DNA of 32,842 nucleotides from Bathymodiolus heckerae thiotrophic gill symbiont (GCF_900128515.1 NZ_FQTP01000010.1:1-32842); one strand, 5' to 3'. Positions 1-7,694 are shown, counted from the first letter of the stretch. A program made the numbers and translations. The notes: generated by a model not told the origin, from the sequence alone.

Positions 1-330
1 CAAAGGATTATCAAGGGTAAAATTAGTATTGAAAGCGTCATTCATTCTGATGGTTGGCGAGGGTATAATGGTTTAGTAGATTTTGGCTATAAGAAGCATT
101 TTAGAGTACATCATAGCAAGAATGAATTTGCTCGTGGTAATGCACATATTAACGGCATAGAATCATTTTGGGGTTATGCCAAAACAAGGCTGGTAAAATT
201 TAAAGGAATGAATAAAAATATGTTTAATTTACACTTGAAAGAATGTGAATTTAGATTCAATAATCGCAAGCAAAATCTTTATAAGATTTTGCTTGAAATG
301 TTCAGAAAAGAGTCGCTTAAGTTGTCATGA
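1..330 (+). CDS. IS1595-family transposase, C-terminal part (5' end outside window)
   Basis: Frame 1 is open from base 1 to a TGA at 328-330, giving 109 residues with no start in the window. The visible part has HSDGWRGY, which carries one catalytic Asp. About 27 residues later come ARGNAHINGIESFWGYAK and a conserved LVKFKGM stretch. These are typical of the ISXO2-like DDE transposase core that cuts and joins element ends. The C-terminus FNNRKQNLYKILLEM fits the family's usual ending. Nothing in the visible part is broken, so the gene may be intact upstream. It converges with the minus-strand operon, and its last 50 or so bases overlap, in antisense, the tail of the truncated VTT/DedA gene. 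Confidence 0.8.
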   Translation, partial: QRIIKGKISIESVIHSDGWRGYNGLVDFGYKKHFRVHHSKNEFARGNAHINGIESFWGYAKTRLVKFKGMNKNMFNLHLKECEFRFNNRKQNLYKILLEMFRKESLKLS

Positions 331-333
331 CCC
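1..333 (+). mobile_element. 3' end of an IS1595-type insertion sequence
   Basis: The window opens inside a transposase gene whose product looks like the ISXO2/IS1595 DDE family. Only the 3' part of the element is visible. Its outer end is probably just after the transposase stop, at the bases TCATGACCC around 325-333. This is a guess, because the other end and the target duplication lie outside the window. The element abuts and truncates the last gene of the minus-strand operon that starts at 4647. Confidence 0.7.
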
Positions 334-650
334 AAATTTAATTTATGTGCAAAGTTATAAATAATAAAACAATAGCCGACAATAGCAATTTGAATAGCAA
401 AAAATACTTGAGCAAAAGAAAAAATATAAATACCTGCCAGTAAAAAAGCAGTGCCCGGCAATAGCGTCAACCCTCTGAGTATTAAAATCAAAATATAAAC
501 AATGTAGGAGGTTAAAAAATATTCGGTGTTTATCAGTGTTTTAAGCATTTTTGGCTCAATTTTATAATCGCTAAAATACAAATAAAGCACGGCAATAATG
601 TTGAACGCGATAAAGCCATAAAATAAATACTTCTTGCTAATATTTTTCAT
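279..650 (-). pseudogene. Truncated VTT/DedA-like membrane protein, cut by the IS element
   Basis: The 123-residue frame starts at an ATG that overlaps the end of the upstream ATP-grasp gene by 14 bases. Two or three hydrophobic segments are visible: about residues 10-26, 48-66 and 68-98. The motif LRGLTLLPGTAFLLAG resembles the conserved start of the VTT (DedA/SNARE-associated) domain, a family of roughly 190-230 residues with flippase-like roles. After about residue 106 the frame crosses into the antisense strand of the IS1595 element (from about base 333), so the last 17 or so residues are not native. The distal half of the domain is missing. I infer an IS insertion that removed the 3' end of this gene and anything after it. 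The family call is by eye and moderate. Confidence 0.6.
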
Positions 651-1542
651 TATCAGTAATTTCTAATTGCTCTAGTTTGTTATAAAAAACGTTCAAATTT
701 TTGGGTTTTTCGCCATATCTAGGGTTGTCATGCATTTTTAAGAATGGACGCGAATTGACTTCTAAAAAAATACATTGCTGTGCATCAAAATCAACTTCAA
801 TACCTTGTTTACAAATCACATCAATACCTAAAATATTGGCATTAAAAAAATTAAGTACTTTAATTAAATCTTGCTTATTGTTATCAGTAAGTGTATCTTT
901 ATCCACTATTTCAATACTTGAGCCGAGTTTAAGGGAAATTTTATGATGTAAATAAACCCTTTGCTTGTCTGTAGGAATTGTAAAAAAATCCATGTTTTGT
1001 TGTTTTAGATGTTTTTTAATGGCTCGATTTTTGGGTATCAAATGAGTAATTGGCATAAGTTGCATTTTTTTTCTTAGGGCGTTTTCCACATTAATCAAGG
1101 TATCAATCGTTTGTACACCATCCCCTACTACAAAAGGTGGGTAACGCCTAAGTATTGACATAATGCCAAATTTTGTCATCACTACACGGTAATTTTTACC
1201 CAACAAGTATTGTTCTATAATACTTGTTGGCCACCATTTTTTAACCCCAATACCAGCTTTTAATAATTGCACTTTATTTTCAATAGGGAAATATGCACCT
1301 CGAGAAAAACCACCAACATTAGGTTTGATGACTAGTGGAAAACCATATTTATCAGAAAACTTGAATGCTGAATAGAGCCCAATAAAAGTCTTGCCTTTGG
1401 CATAAGGCAAGATATTTTTCTCAAAAGCATCTCTCGCCTGTGCTTTTGAACGACAAGCACGGCGGACTTCTAGCGGATTGTAATCACTACAACCGGATAA
1501 AAAAAAACGCGATAAAAACCAGTGGATTAATTTTGTTGCCAT
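637..1542 (-). CDS. ATP-grasp ligase, cyanophycin-synthetase-like core
   Basis: This 301-residue protein has the layout of an ATP-grasp amide ligase. VIKPNVGG at 71-78 is the nucleotide-binding Lys/Gly loop. IIEQYLLGKNYRV at 108-120 matches the 'EExIxGxdyRv' strand, and GDGVQTI at 140-146 is typical of cyanophycin synthetase and GshF-type domains. GID at 239-241 and EVNSRPFLKMH at 261-271 supply the Mg-binding Glu/Asn. Such enzymes activate a carboxylate as acyl-phosphate and join it to an amine. The protein lacks the N-terminal domain and the Mur-ligase domain of CphA. The gene overlaps the preceding ATP-grasp gene by 16 bases and the truncated VTT gene by 14, so translation is probably coupled. 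The substrate is unknown. Its position after dioxygenase and decarboxylase genes suggests a sulfur amino acid or sulfinate amine. Confidence 0.75.
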   Translation of the reverse strand: MATKLIHWFLSRFFLSGCSDYNPLEVRRACRSKAQARDAFEKNILPYAKGKTFIGLYSAFKFSDKYGFPLVIKPNVGGFSRGAYFPIENKVQLLKAGIGVKKWWPTSIIEQYLLGKNYRVVMTKFGIMSILRRYPPFVVGDGVQTIDTLINVENALRKKMQLMPITHLIPKNRAIKKHLKQQNMDFFTIPTDKQRVYLHHKISLKLGSSIEIVDKDTLTDNNKQDLIKVLNFFNANILGIDVICKQGIEVDFDAQQCIFLEVNSRPFLKMHDNPRYGEKPKNLNVFYNKLEQLEITDNEKY

Positions 1543-2348
1543 TTTGTTTGATAATGTTTAACAATTTTTTTAACAAAAACAAAGCGATTAAAAATCGATT
1601 TTGGCGTTGTGTTACTCACTCTCACCAAATGATACATATTCGTCTTGATAAATTGATGTTTTTGTTGTTTAGTTAGTCTCTTATCGAGTAAATTAATCGG
1701 AAATGGTGCAAACAAATTTACCTCGATAATGTGGAAATCACCATTCACCAAATCAGACTTAGAATTTGCATGTAAACCTACTCGTGCAATACGAAAATTG
1801 GGTAATTCTTGTAGGTGTATTCGAATTTTTTTTAACTCATCTGCAGTGAAAATTTTAGTGCAATCTTCGTATGTTACATCAGTGTTATTGATGCTATTAA
1901 TTGGGTAGCGTTCATCCGAATGGTTAATCGAGCGTGTAATGGTTAATTCAATCAAGCATTGTACATTATCAGCATCACGAATGTAGAAAATTTCATATTC
2001 TTTTAGTTCACTTGCCGCTTGTTGCACAATATAGGGCGGGTTATTTTGTCCATCATCAAATGCTAAAAATGCTTCTTTTGAATCAATTCTAATAATACCA
2101 TTTGAGTTTTGCCCCCATTCAGGTTTTAAAAAAACGGGGTATATTTTTGGTGGCTTATTTTTGTCAAAGAATGCTTGTTGTAAGCGCCACCTAGTTGGAA
2201 TGTATTTATCTATATCGATTTTTGAATAAAAGCCCTTTTCCTTGTTGTACCACTCAGCATTGATTTGGAAATAATACCAAGGGGGGATTCGAAGGCGTAT
2301 TGACCAAGCAATATAGTAAAAAATTAATTTAAAAGTCAAAAACTTCAC
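1527..2348 (-). CDS. Second, divergent ATP-grasp-like protein
   Basis: The 273-residue product has a membrane-friendly or amphipathic N-terminus (residues 4-20), then a core resembling ATP-grasp. FLKPEWGQNSNGI at 73-85 is the Lys/Gly nucleotide loop. IVQQAASELKEYEIFYI at 107-123 corresponds to the adenine-binding strand with its Glu and the following strand. ARVGLHANS at 188-196 precedes IIEVNLFAPFP at 207-217, where Glu and Asn would hold Mg. It is clearly different in sequence from the ATP-grasp gene that follows. The start shown is a GTG inside the dioxygenase gene (20-base overlap); no ATG lies near it. The function is presumably carboxylate-amine ligation, or modification of the same product. 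Confidence 0.6.
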   Translation of the reverse strand: MKFLTFKLIFYYIAWSIRLRIPPWYYFQINAEWYNKEKGFYSKIDIDKYIPTRWRLQQAFFDKNKPPKIYPVFLKPEWGQNSNGIIRIDSKEAFLAFDDGQNNPPYIVQQAASELKEYEIFYIRDADNVQCLIELTITRSINHSDERYPINSINNTDVTYEDCTKIFTADELKKIRIHLQELPNFRIARVGLHANSKSDLVNGDFHIIEVNLFAPFPINLLDKRLTKQQKHQFIKTNMYHLVRVSNTTPKSIFNRFVFVKKIVKHYQTKWQQN

Positions 2349-2814
2349 CTTTGCTTGGATTGTCTGAATAAAAGTGCAGGCTTAAACTTTTTTCTTTTGC
2401 GCTTATTTGATGAATATAGTTATCCATCTTACCTTTAATGCCTTTATTATATTGGTATTCACCCTGATTAAGTATCGTGCTTTGACGCGCAATAAGCGGA
2501 TTTTTATCAAAAATTTTACAACTCAACTGACCACTAATTAAATACACAAAAGCAAAATCTGGATGCCCATGAATACATGTTGTTGCATTTTTATCCCAAT
2601 TTAACAAACCCAACCAATATTGTTTATTATCAACAATAATACTTTTTGTATAGCTTTGCTCGGAAAATGGTAGTACTAAAGCACTCACTTCTAAAGTTTG
2701 TATCTTCTCAACAGTCAAATTGTAGTTTTCAGCGGCAAGCAATTCACACAAATTTTCAAAATCAAAATCTGTTGAATGTTTGTAATTATAATTTTGAATT
2801 TCTTTTAGTGGCAT
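2329..2814 (-). CDS. Cysteine-dioxygenase-like cupin
   Basis: The 161-residue protein fits the size and fold of type I cysteine dioxygenase-like thiol dioxygenases, which add O2 to a thiol to give a sulfinate. IHGHPDF (His82, His84) and YIHQIS (His135) are the expected three-His iron ligands. SLHFYSDNP (His147, Tyr149) matches the conserved SLHLYSPP strand. By eye, YTK at 55-57 sits where true cysteine dioxygenases have Tyr-x-Arg, the Arg that binds the substrate carboxylate, so Lys replaces Arg. Phe occupies the position of the mammalian cross-linking Cys. The substrate may therefore not be free cysteine. The start overlaps the decarboxylase stop by 10 bases. In context it would act just before or after the PLP decarboxylase. 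Confidence 0.75.
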   Translation of the reverse strand: MPLKEIQNYNYKHSTDFDFENLCELLAAENYNLTVEKIQTLEVSALVLPFSEQSYTKSIIVDNKQYWLGLLNWDKNATTCIHGHPDFAFVYLISGQLSCKIFDKNPLIARQSTILNQGEYQYNKGIKGKMDNYIHQISAKEKSLSLHFYSDNPSKGEVFDF

Positions 2815-4187
2815 TCTATTTCTCGTCCTATGGTTATTAAACGTTCAAATAGATTGCTTAGTTTCATCTTGTCTAAATTAATATTACTAATTAACAATCG
2901 AAATACCAATTTATCACCTATATAAGCAAGTGATAGTAAAGCTATTTGCTCTTGGTGTAGTTTATCACGCAAACACTGATTAAGGTTATTTTGATTATTG
3001 TGATTGCTTTTGAAACGAAAACATAGATTAAAAGAACTGCACTTCACTACCATTTCTAAATACTTAGATTGCTCAATAAAACTTTGTGCAAATTCAGCTA
3101 AGGCGTAGTAACGCTCAACCCTATCAGAAAAACCTTGTTTTGTATAAAATTTCCAATCCAAAAACCACTTTAAACTATCAACACGCCTCCCACATTGCAG
3201 AGAATTGGCGCCGAGGTCAATATCATTGTCTCTAAAAATATAACTACTATCTCCATCTGCACAAGTGCAGGATAATAAGTGCTGATAATTTAACAGTAAA
3301 AAATTACACATTAAATTACTGCCCAGCATTTTATGAAAATCCATCGTAAAAGAATCAAGCTGATTTAAACCACTCAAATACTTGTCTTTTAATTTATCAT
3401 TCATAATGACTGCCCCGCCCCAAGCACCATCACCATGTAGCCAAAAATGATATTTCTTTTTAAGTTTTAAAAGTTTTTCAATATCATCATATGCACCTCG
3501 CACTGTTGTGCCTAAAGTTGCGCAAACAAAAAAACAAAGTCCGCCATTATCCTGCACCCATTTAATTTTTTCAGCCAATATTTCTGTATCCATTTTGCCA
3601 TTGTCAAGGGTTGGAATTTTGATTAGACAATCCGTGCCAATACCTAAAATATTAGCCGCTTTATCCAGTGAATAATGTGCATCCTGACTAACAAAAGCAA
3701 ACAAACGCTTTTGATTGAACAAACCCGTTTGTTTAACTGTTGTTAATGTTTGGTTACGTGCCACCATCATCGCAATCATATTGGCATTTGATGAACCGGT
3801 AGTCATTTGCCCTTCGCCTTGTTTGAAGTCTACAATTTCAAGCATTTGCTCAATCATGTATTTTTCCATTAGTGTGGCAACTGGAGCCGATTCAAAAGTA
3901 CAACCCGAAGTGTTACTAAATGCGGTAACAATTTCACCGACGATTGAGGGTGCATTTGAACCAGACCACATGCGATTAATAAAGTTAGGATGTGCAGTAT
4001 TGGGTGAATAATCTAAATATTGCTTTACCCAAATAAATATTTCATTCCATTGCTGTGGATCAATATTTTTATCTAAATCTAATATTGCCTTTAACTCATC
4101 AGCTGATTGATAATTAACAAGCTTATTGTTTTTTTTAAGGTTTGATTCTGTTAGAATTTGTAGTGTTTCTTTTAAAACATTATGCAT
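2805..4187 (-). CDS. PLP-dependent group II decarboxylase (cysteine-sulfinate/glutamate decarboxylase-like)
   Basis: This 460-residue enzyme belongs to the fold-type I amino-acid decarboxylases. HPNFINRM (66-73) matches the HPxFxNQL segment of cysteine-sulfinate and glutamate decarboxylases. TGSSNAN (130-136) binds the PLP phosphate. HYS (His171) stacks on the cofactor, ATLGTT (223-228) follows, and HGDGAWGG (251-258) carries the pyridine-binding Asp253. FHKML holds the Schiff-base Lys286. These features favour a catalytically complete enzyme. Paired with the dioxygenase-like gene it suggests conversion of cysteine sulfinate, or a related acid, to hypotaurine or a similar amine. Aspartate or glutamate decarboxylation cannot be ruled out from sequence alone. 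The start overlaps the DoxX-like gene by 8 bases. Confidence 0.85.
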   Translation of the reverse strand: MHNVLKETLQILTESNLKKNNKLVNYQSADELKAILDLDKNIDPQQWNEIFIWVKQYLDYSPNTAHPNFINRMWSGSNAPSIVGEIVTAFSNTSGCTFESAPVATLMEKYMIEQMLEIVDFKQGEGQMTTGSSNANMIAMMVARNQTLTTVKQTGLFNQKRLFAFVSQDAHYSLDKAANILGIGTDCLIKIPTLDNGKMDTEILAEKIKWVQDNGGLCFFVCATLGTTVRGAYDDIEKLLKLKKKYHFWLHGDGAWGGAVIMNDKLKDKYLSGLNQLDSFTMDFHKMLGSNLMCNFLLLNYQHLLSCTCADGDSSYIFRDNDIDLGANSLQCGRRVDSLKWFLDWKFYTKQGFSDRVERYYALAEFAQSFIEQSKYLEMVVKCSSFNLCFRFKSNHNNQNNLNQCLRDKLHQEQIALLSLAYIGDKLVFRLLISNINLDKMKLSNLFERLITIGREIECH

Positions 4188-4647
4188 TGCGTTTTTTATT
4201 CAAAAACACCATCAATACGCCCAAAATAAGAATGGACAACGCACTATTTGCTAAACCTGAATCAGTTTGAATTTGCCCATTTTCGCTCCATTCTACCACC
4301 CAACCAAGCGGGGTAAATAAATGAAAAAATACCGCGCCACTCATTACTACAGTTGCCATAAAGCCACCAATATAATGCAATTTTTCTCTTTGTTGCCACA
4401 AAATAATAGGAAGAAGCAAAACTAGAGCAGTTAATAATTCAAAACCACCTACAACATAAGCGCCATATTGACTAAACAACCCGCCAATTGTGTCACCCAA
4501 AAAACTGCTCATCCACGTACCCAAAGTGAAAAAAATATGCAAAGGCTCTGCTGCACCATTAAATTTATAGGGCAATGAACTTAAAAAAACATAGGATATC
4601 CATACAGAAATTAACCAACTCAGTACTATTTTTATAGTTTTATTCAT
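4180..4647 (-). CDS. DoxX-like integral membrane protein
   Basis: The 155-residue protein has four hydrophobic segments, at about residues 7-25, 60-82, 92-112 and 132-150. GGFELLTALVLLLP in the second segment is the part that most resembles DoxX-type small membrane proteins, which often sit beside redox or sulfur enzymes. It starts the six-gene operon, and its stop overlaps the decarboxylase start. Only a weak ribosome-binding site precedes the ATG. Its job is unknown; a redox partner or membrane anchor for the pathway is possible. Confidence 0.5.
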   Translation of the reverse strand: MNKTIKIVLSWLISVWISYVFLSSLPYKFNGAAEPLHIFFTLGTWMSSFLGDTIGGLFSQYGAYVVGGFELLTALVLLLPIILWQQREKLHYIGGFMATVVMSGAVFFHLFTPLGWVVEWSENGQIQTDSGLANSALSILILGVLMVFLNKKRNA

Positions 4648-4713
4648 CTCATTTTCTCTTTTTATAATGCTATATTGTTTATACGTTTAAAAACAATAAA
4701 TCGTTTCATTTTT

Positions 4714-5781
4714 TCATATTCTATCTAAAACTTTACCAGAATCCAATACACTCCTTACTATCTCAGGTGCATCTGTCAAATTAGAAACTTTTTGCGTATG
4801 CCATAAAATCAAACTTGCTGCTAAAACCAAGCCATCATAAAACATGCCTTTTTCACCTGCAAGTGCCGCCTTACCTAGTGTTACTGTATGCTCTGCCAGT
4901 TTTTTAATATCACTTTCAACATTTAAGTCTTTAGGAAATGCAATCGCACGTAATTCTTGCTCAATACCAAGTGCTTTAGGGTCAATATCTACTCTACCCT
5001 GTTCTTTAATACCTTTATAAGACACCATCAGCCCTTTTTGTCGCAAAGATGGAATCACCCCTCCTTCTACGCCACGAACCAATAAAGCACTATCCATACC
5101 AGAGGCATTCACCAAGTGCGCATAAATTGGTGGGTAAGGTTTGTGTACATAGCCCAAAATAGAATGTGTAGTTTTACCACGCAATGGCCCAATTAACGTT
5201 TCTACGGTGTTAATCACTGTGCGTTTAATTAAGCGATTACGCAATGATACCAAATCGTGTAAACCAGGGCAGTAACTGGCTTGATCAATATAACTCCAGC
5301 CAATCATTGGATTTTCCAATCGATTTTTTGCCTCTGCCGTAGAATGACTTACGTTTAAACCCAATGCTTGATTAATATGCCTATGCGTAAGTCCAAATTT
5401 CGGTGACACACTATCAAGCCCGTGAATAACCGTTGGCAAACCTAATTCTGCTAATAATGGAGGTAGAAAAGAGGAAACGGGGATTGAGCGATTATAACCA
5501 CTATATGGATCACCCAAATCCACCAATTCATCCACATTCACTATTTGTTTATCACTCTGGGCAAGAATACCTGCCAAAATACCTTCATTTTCTTCCATGG
5601 TTTCGCGCTTCATGCGCAAAGCAATCAAAAAGATGGCTGACTGCACCTCATCAATTTCACCACGTAAAATTGCCTGCATACCCTCTCTGGCTTCTTCAAA
5701 GGCAATGTCTTTACTCAAATCAGGGCCTGTTGCCACACGTTGAATAATAAATTTCATTAATGCTTGAGAATCTGTACTCAT
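4714..5781 (-). CDS. TrpD-like (anthranilate phosphoribosyltransferase family) paralogue
   Basis: The 355-residue protein has the all-helical N-terminal domain of the glycosyltransferase family 3, with LRGEIDEVQSAIFLIALRMK near residues 37-56. A C-terminal alpha/beta domain follows. The glycine-rich PRPP loop of true TrpD (GTGGDG) is replaced by LGDPYSGYN near residue 88, and the 'KHGNR' motif by VIHGLDS. It is therefore more like the YbiB/TrpD2 group, whose members do not make phosphoribosyl-anthranilate and have been reported to bind nucleic acid. It begins 2 bases after the stop of a Rieske ferredoxin gene, a pairing that suggests co-expression. The function is unknown. Confidence 0.7.
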   Translation of the reverse strand: MSTDSQALMKFIIQRVATGPDLSKDIAFEEAREGMQAILRGEIDEVQSAIFLIALRMKRETMEENEGILAGILAQSDKQIVNVDELVDLGDPYSGYNRSIPVSSFLPPLLAELGLPTVIHGLDSVSPKFGLTHRHINQALGLNVSHSTAEAKNRLENPMIGWSYIDQASYCPGLHDLVSLRNRLIKRTVINTVETLIGPLRGKTTHSILGYVHKPYPPIYAHLVNASGMDSALLVRGVEGGVIPSLRQKGLMVSYKGIKEQGRVDIDPKALGIEQELRAIAFPKDLNVESDIKKLAEHTVTLGKAALAGEKGMFYDGLVLAASLILWHTQKVSNLTDAPEIVRSVLDSGKVLDRI

Positions 5782-5783
5782 GA

Positions 5784-6080
5784 TTAAACCTCTATATAAA
5801 TTTCGTTATTTTCTTGTTTAACAGGATAGGTCAACATATTATCCACATCCTCTTCTGAACTATCGCCCGTCACCAAATCAAAACTATAACCATGCAATGA
5901 GCACTTTACTCGATTGCCTTTGAGACAACCTAAAGTTAGCTCAATATCTTCATGCGGGCAACGATTTTCTGCGGCATATAGAGTGCCATTATTCATTGTC
6001 ACAAACAGATTTTTGTCGTCAGCTGTTACTTTCACCATGGTGCCTTCCTTAGGGGCAGAATCTAACACTTTTACCCACAT
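5784..6080 (-). CDS. Rieske [2Fe-2S] ferredoxin, NirD-like
   Basis: The product of about 98 residues has the two Rieske half-sites. RCPHED supplies Cys and His; about 20 residues later CSLHGYSFDL supplies the second Cys and His. It resembles small Rieske ferredoxins and the nitrite reductase small subunit NirD. I chose the ATG at 6080 because it forms a TAATG overlap with the stop of the upstream transglycosylase gene; an ATG at 6095 would add five residues. No other NirD candidate lies next to nirB, so this could serve NirB in trans. It is co-transcribed with the TrpD-like gene, so another electron-transfer role is equally possible. Confidence 0.75.
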   Translation of the reverse strand: MWVKVLDSAPKEGTMVKVTADDKNLFVTMNNGTLYAAENRCPHEDIELTLGCLKGNRVKCSLHGYSFDLVTGDSSEEDVDNMLTYPVKQENNEIYIEV

Positions 6081-6679
6081 TAGAAGAAACTCCAAATACT
6101 GTTACTATTTAGCTCTGATTCACATTGACGTAATTGACGCTTGTAACGCTGAGCATTCTCGTCTACCTTGCTAGCCACTTTTTTCAACCAAGGATTTTTG
6201 TTGTATGATTTACTCTTGAAGCCACCATGACCTTCGTGATACGCCAAATACTGATTGTAAGTATCAGATTTAGCAATGCCAAAACGTTTTGAAGATTGTA
6301 CAATGTACCAACCCACAAAATCCACCGCATCATCAAAATCATCACGATCAGCACTATAGTTACCTGTTTTCAATTGGTACCACTCCCAAGTATCATCTGT
6401 TACTTGAGCAAATCCATAAGCCGTTGTTGGCCTAAACCAAGGTACAATACCAAACAATTTTTCTCTTGGTGGCTTAGCATCAGAGGCAAAGTGTGATTCT
6501 TGATACATAATTGCTAGTGACACATGTGCCGGTGCACCATACTTTTTCTCAGCAGCTTTTACCGATCGATACCAACTCACCTCCTCATCCATCAAGGTGC
6601 AAATATTATTAACTGTAACTGCAGGCGTTGAAAAACAACTACTCAAAAAAAACGGCAATAATAGTAGGTATTTTTTCAT
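6080..6679 (-). CDS. SLT-type lytic transglycosylase lipoprotein
   Basis: The 199-residue protein begins with a short lipoprotein signal, MKKYLLLLPFFLSSC, with the lipid-carrying Cys at 15. YQESHF (Glu61) is the catalytic Glu of SLT-fold transglycosylases. AYGFAQVTDDTW (about 91-102) is the glycine-rich conserved block, and YLAYHEGHGGF near 145-155 is the final family motif. It would cleave peptidoglycan glycan strands from the periplasmic face of the outer membrane. It is a stand-alone domain with no LysM or binding module. Its stop overlaps the Rieske start (TAATG), and its ATG overlaps the stop of the cold-shock gene upstream. Confidence 0.85.
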   Translation of the reverse strand: MKKYLLLLPFFLSSCFSTPAVTVNNICTLMDEEVSWYRSVKAAEKKYGAPAHVSLAIMYQESHFASDAKPPREKLFGIVPWFRPTTAYGFAQVTDDTWEWYQLKTGNYSADRDDFDDAVDFVGWYIVQSSKRFGIAKSDTYNQYLAYHEGHGGFKSKSYNKNPWLKKVASKVDENAQRYKRQLRQCESELNSNSIWSFF

Positions 6680-7008
6680 TAGCCAGCAACAGGCATAAAG
6701 AACACTTTATAAATAACCACAGCTTGAGCAATAAATAAAATCGTGATTGCGAATTTAATCATGCCGTTAGATGAGCCATTTGATGAACTTGATGCAGTTT
6801 TCGAACCACCCTCAAGATCTACATTAGTTGCTACTAAACCTTTATCAGACTCTTCCGCATTAAAAACAACGCGTGTATTCACCTTTAAACGTGACTTATT
6901 AAAAATATTTTTCTGATGGACAAAGTACTTTTCATCGTCATCACCTGTAATAAATCCATATCCCTTTGTGCCAAATTGTGCCACAACGCCTTTAATTTTC
7001 TTAGCCAT
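6679..7008 (-). CDS. Cold-shock domain protein with C-terminal membrane segment
   Basis: Residues 4-67 form a cold-shock domain. KGYGFI and YFVHQ are the RNP-1 and RNP-2 RNA-binding motifs, with basic residues around them. A Ser/Asn/Gly-rich linker (about 68-83) leads to a single hydrophobic helix, MIKFAITILFIAQAVVIYKVFF. Free cold-shock proteins are about 65-70 residues and soluble, so this one would tether nucleic-acid binding to the inner membrane. Similar fusions to DUF1294 membrane domains exist, but here only one helix is present. It overlaps the transglycosylase start and lies 8 bases after the methyltransferase stop. Confidence 0.8.
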   Translation of the reverse strand: MAKKIKGVVAQFGTKGYGFITGDDDEKYFVHQKNIFNKSRLKVNTRVVFNAEESDKGLVATNVDLEGGSKTASSSSNGSSNGMIKFAITILFIAQAVVIYKVFFMPVAG

Positions 7009-7016
7009 TTTTTCTC

Positions 7017-7667
7017 CTACTTTTTACGCAAACAATAAGTTGCTTTTTCAATAAAATCAACGTTCGCACGTTGAAACTTGGGTTCATTTTCTATGTCATT
7101 AAAGCATTGTAATTGCTGACAGTCGAATCCCTTTTTGTACAATGACCACACTTCTTCTTGATTGACAGCAAAAGGTGGGCCACTTATTTGTGATTGTGGA
7201 TAGTTTAAAGTTAATAATAACACTCGACAACCCTTGGTTATTATAGAGTATAAATGTGACACATACTTCACCCTTAACTCTAACGGCAAAGCAATTAACG
7301 ATGCTCTATCGTAAACCGCAACCACTGATTTAAAATCTTCAAGTTTAAGCTTAAAATAATCACCACAATACATTTGAATATTGTTAGCGCTATAAACGCT
7401 AAACTCGCCTGATTGATGAATCGAATACTCAATCTTATTTTCAACAAAAAACTGCTCAGCAGCTAGTGTACTGAGCTCCACACCAAACACTCTATAACCT
7501 CGATCTAACAGATACATCATATCTATACTCTTGCCACATAAAGGCACAAAAACTTGATCGCCTTGCTTCAAATGCAGGCAATCTATAAATTCAATTAATT
7601 TTGAATTAGGCTTGTCACGATGCCAGCCAATTTTATTTTCTTTCCAGCGTTGTATCCAATCAGTCAT
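7017..7667 (-). CDS. tpm: Thiopurine S-methyltransferase family protein
   Basis: The 216-residue protein starts WIQRWKENKIGWH, typical of bacterial TPMT. It continues with VFVPLCGKSIDMMYLLDRGY (about 39-58) and VFGVELS, the SAM-binding strand-loop-helix. CGDYFKL and YDRASLIALP complete the family pattern. Bacterial members transfer methyl groups from SAM to thiols, selenium or tellurium compounds; the physiological substrate is usually unknown. It is divergent from the thioredoxin-like gene, with only 27 bases between starts, so the promoters must overlap. Confidence 0.88.
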   Translation of the reverse strand: MTDWIQRWKENKIGWHRDKPNSKLIEFIDCLHLKQGDQVFVPLCGKSIDMMYLLDRGYRVFGVELSTLAAEQFFVENKIEYSIHQSGEFSVYSANNIQMYCGDYFKLKLEDFKSVVAVYDRASLIALPLELRVKYVSHLYSIITKGCRVLLLTLNYPQSQISGPPFAVNQEEVWSLYKKGFDCQQLQCFNDIENEPKFQRANVDFIEKATYCLRKK

Positions 7668-7694
7668 GCTAATCCTTAAGCTATAATATCAAGC

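Noticed and set aside
701-946. Plus-strand open frame of 81 codons
   Set aside because: It lies wholly antisense to the well-supported ATP-grasp gene and its product has no recognisable pattern.
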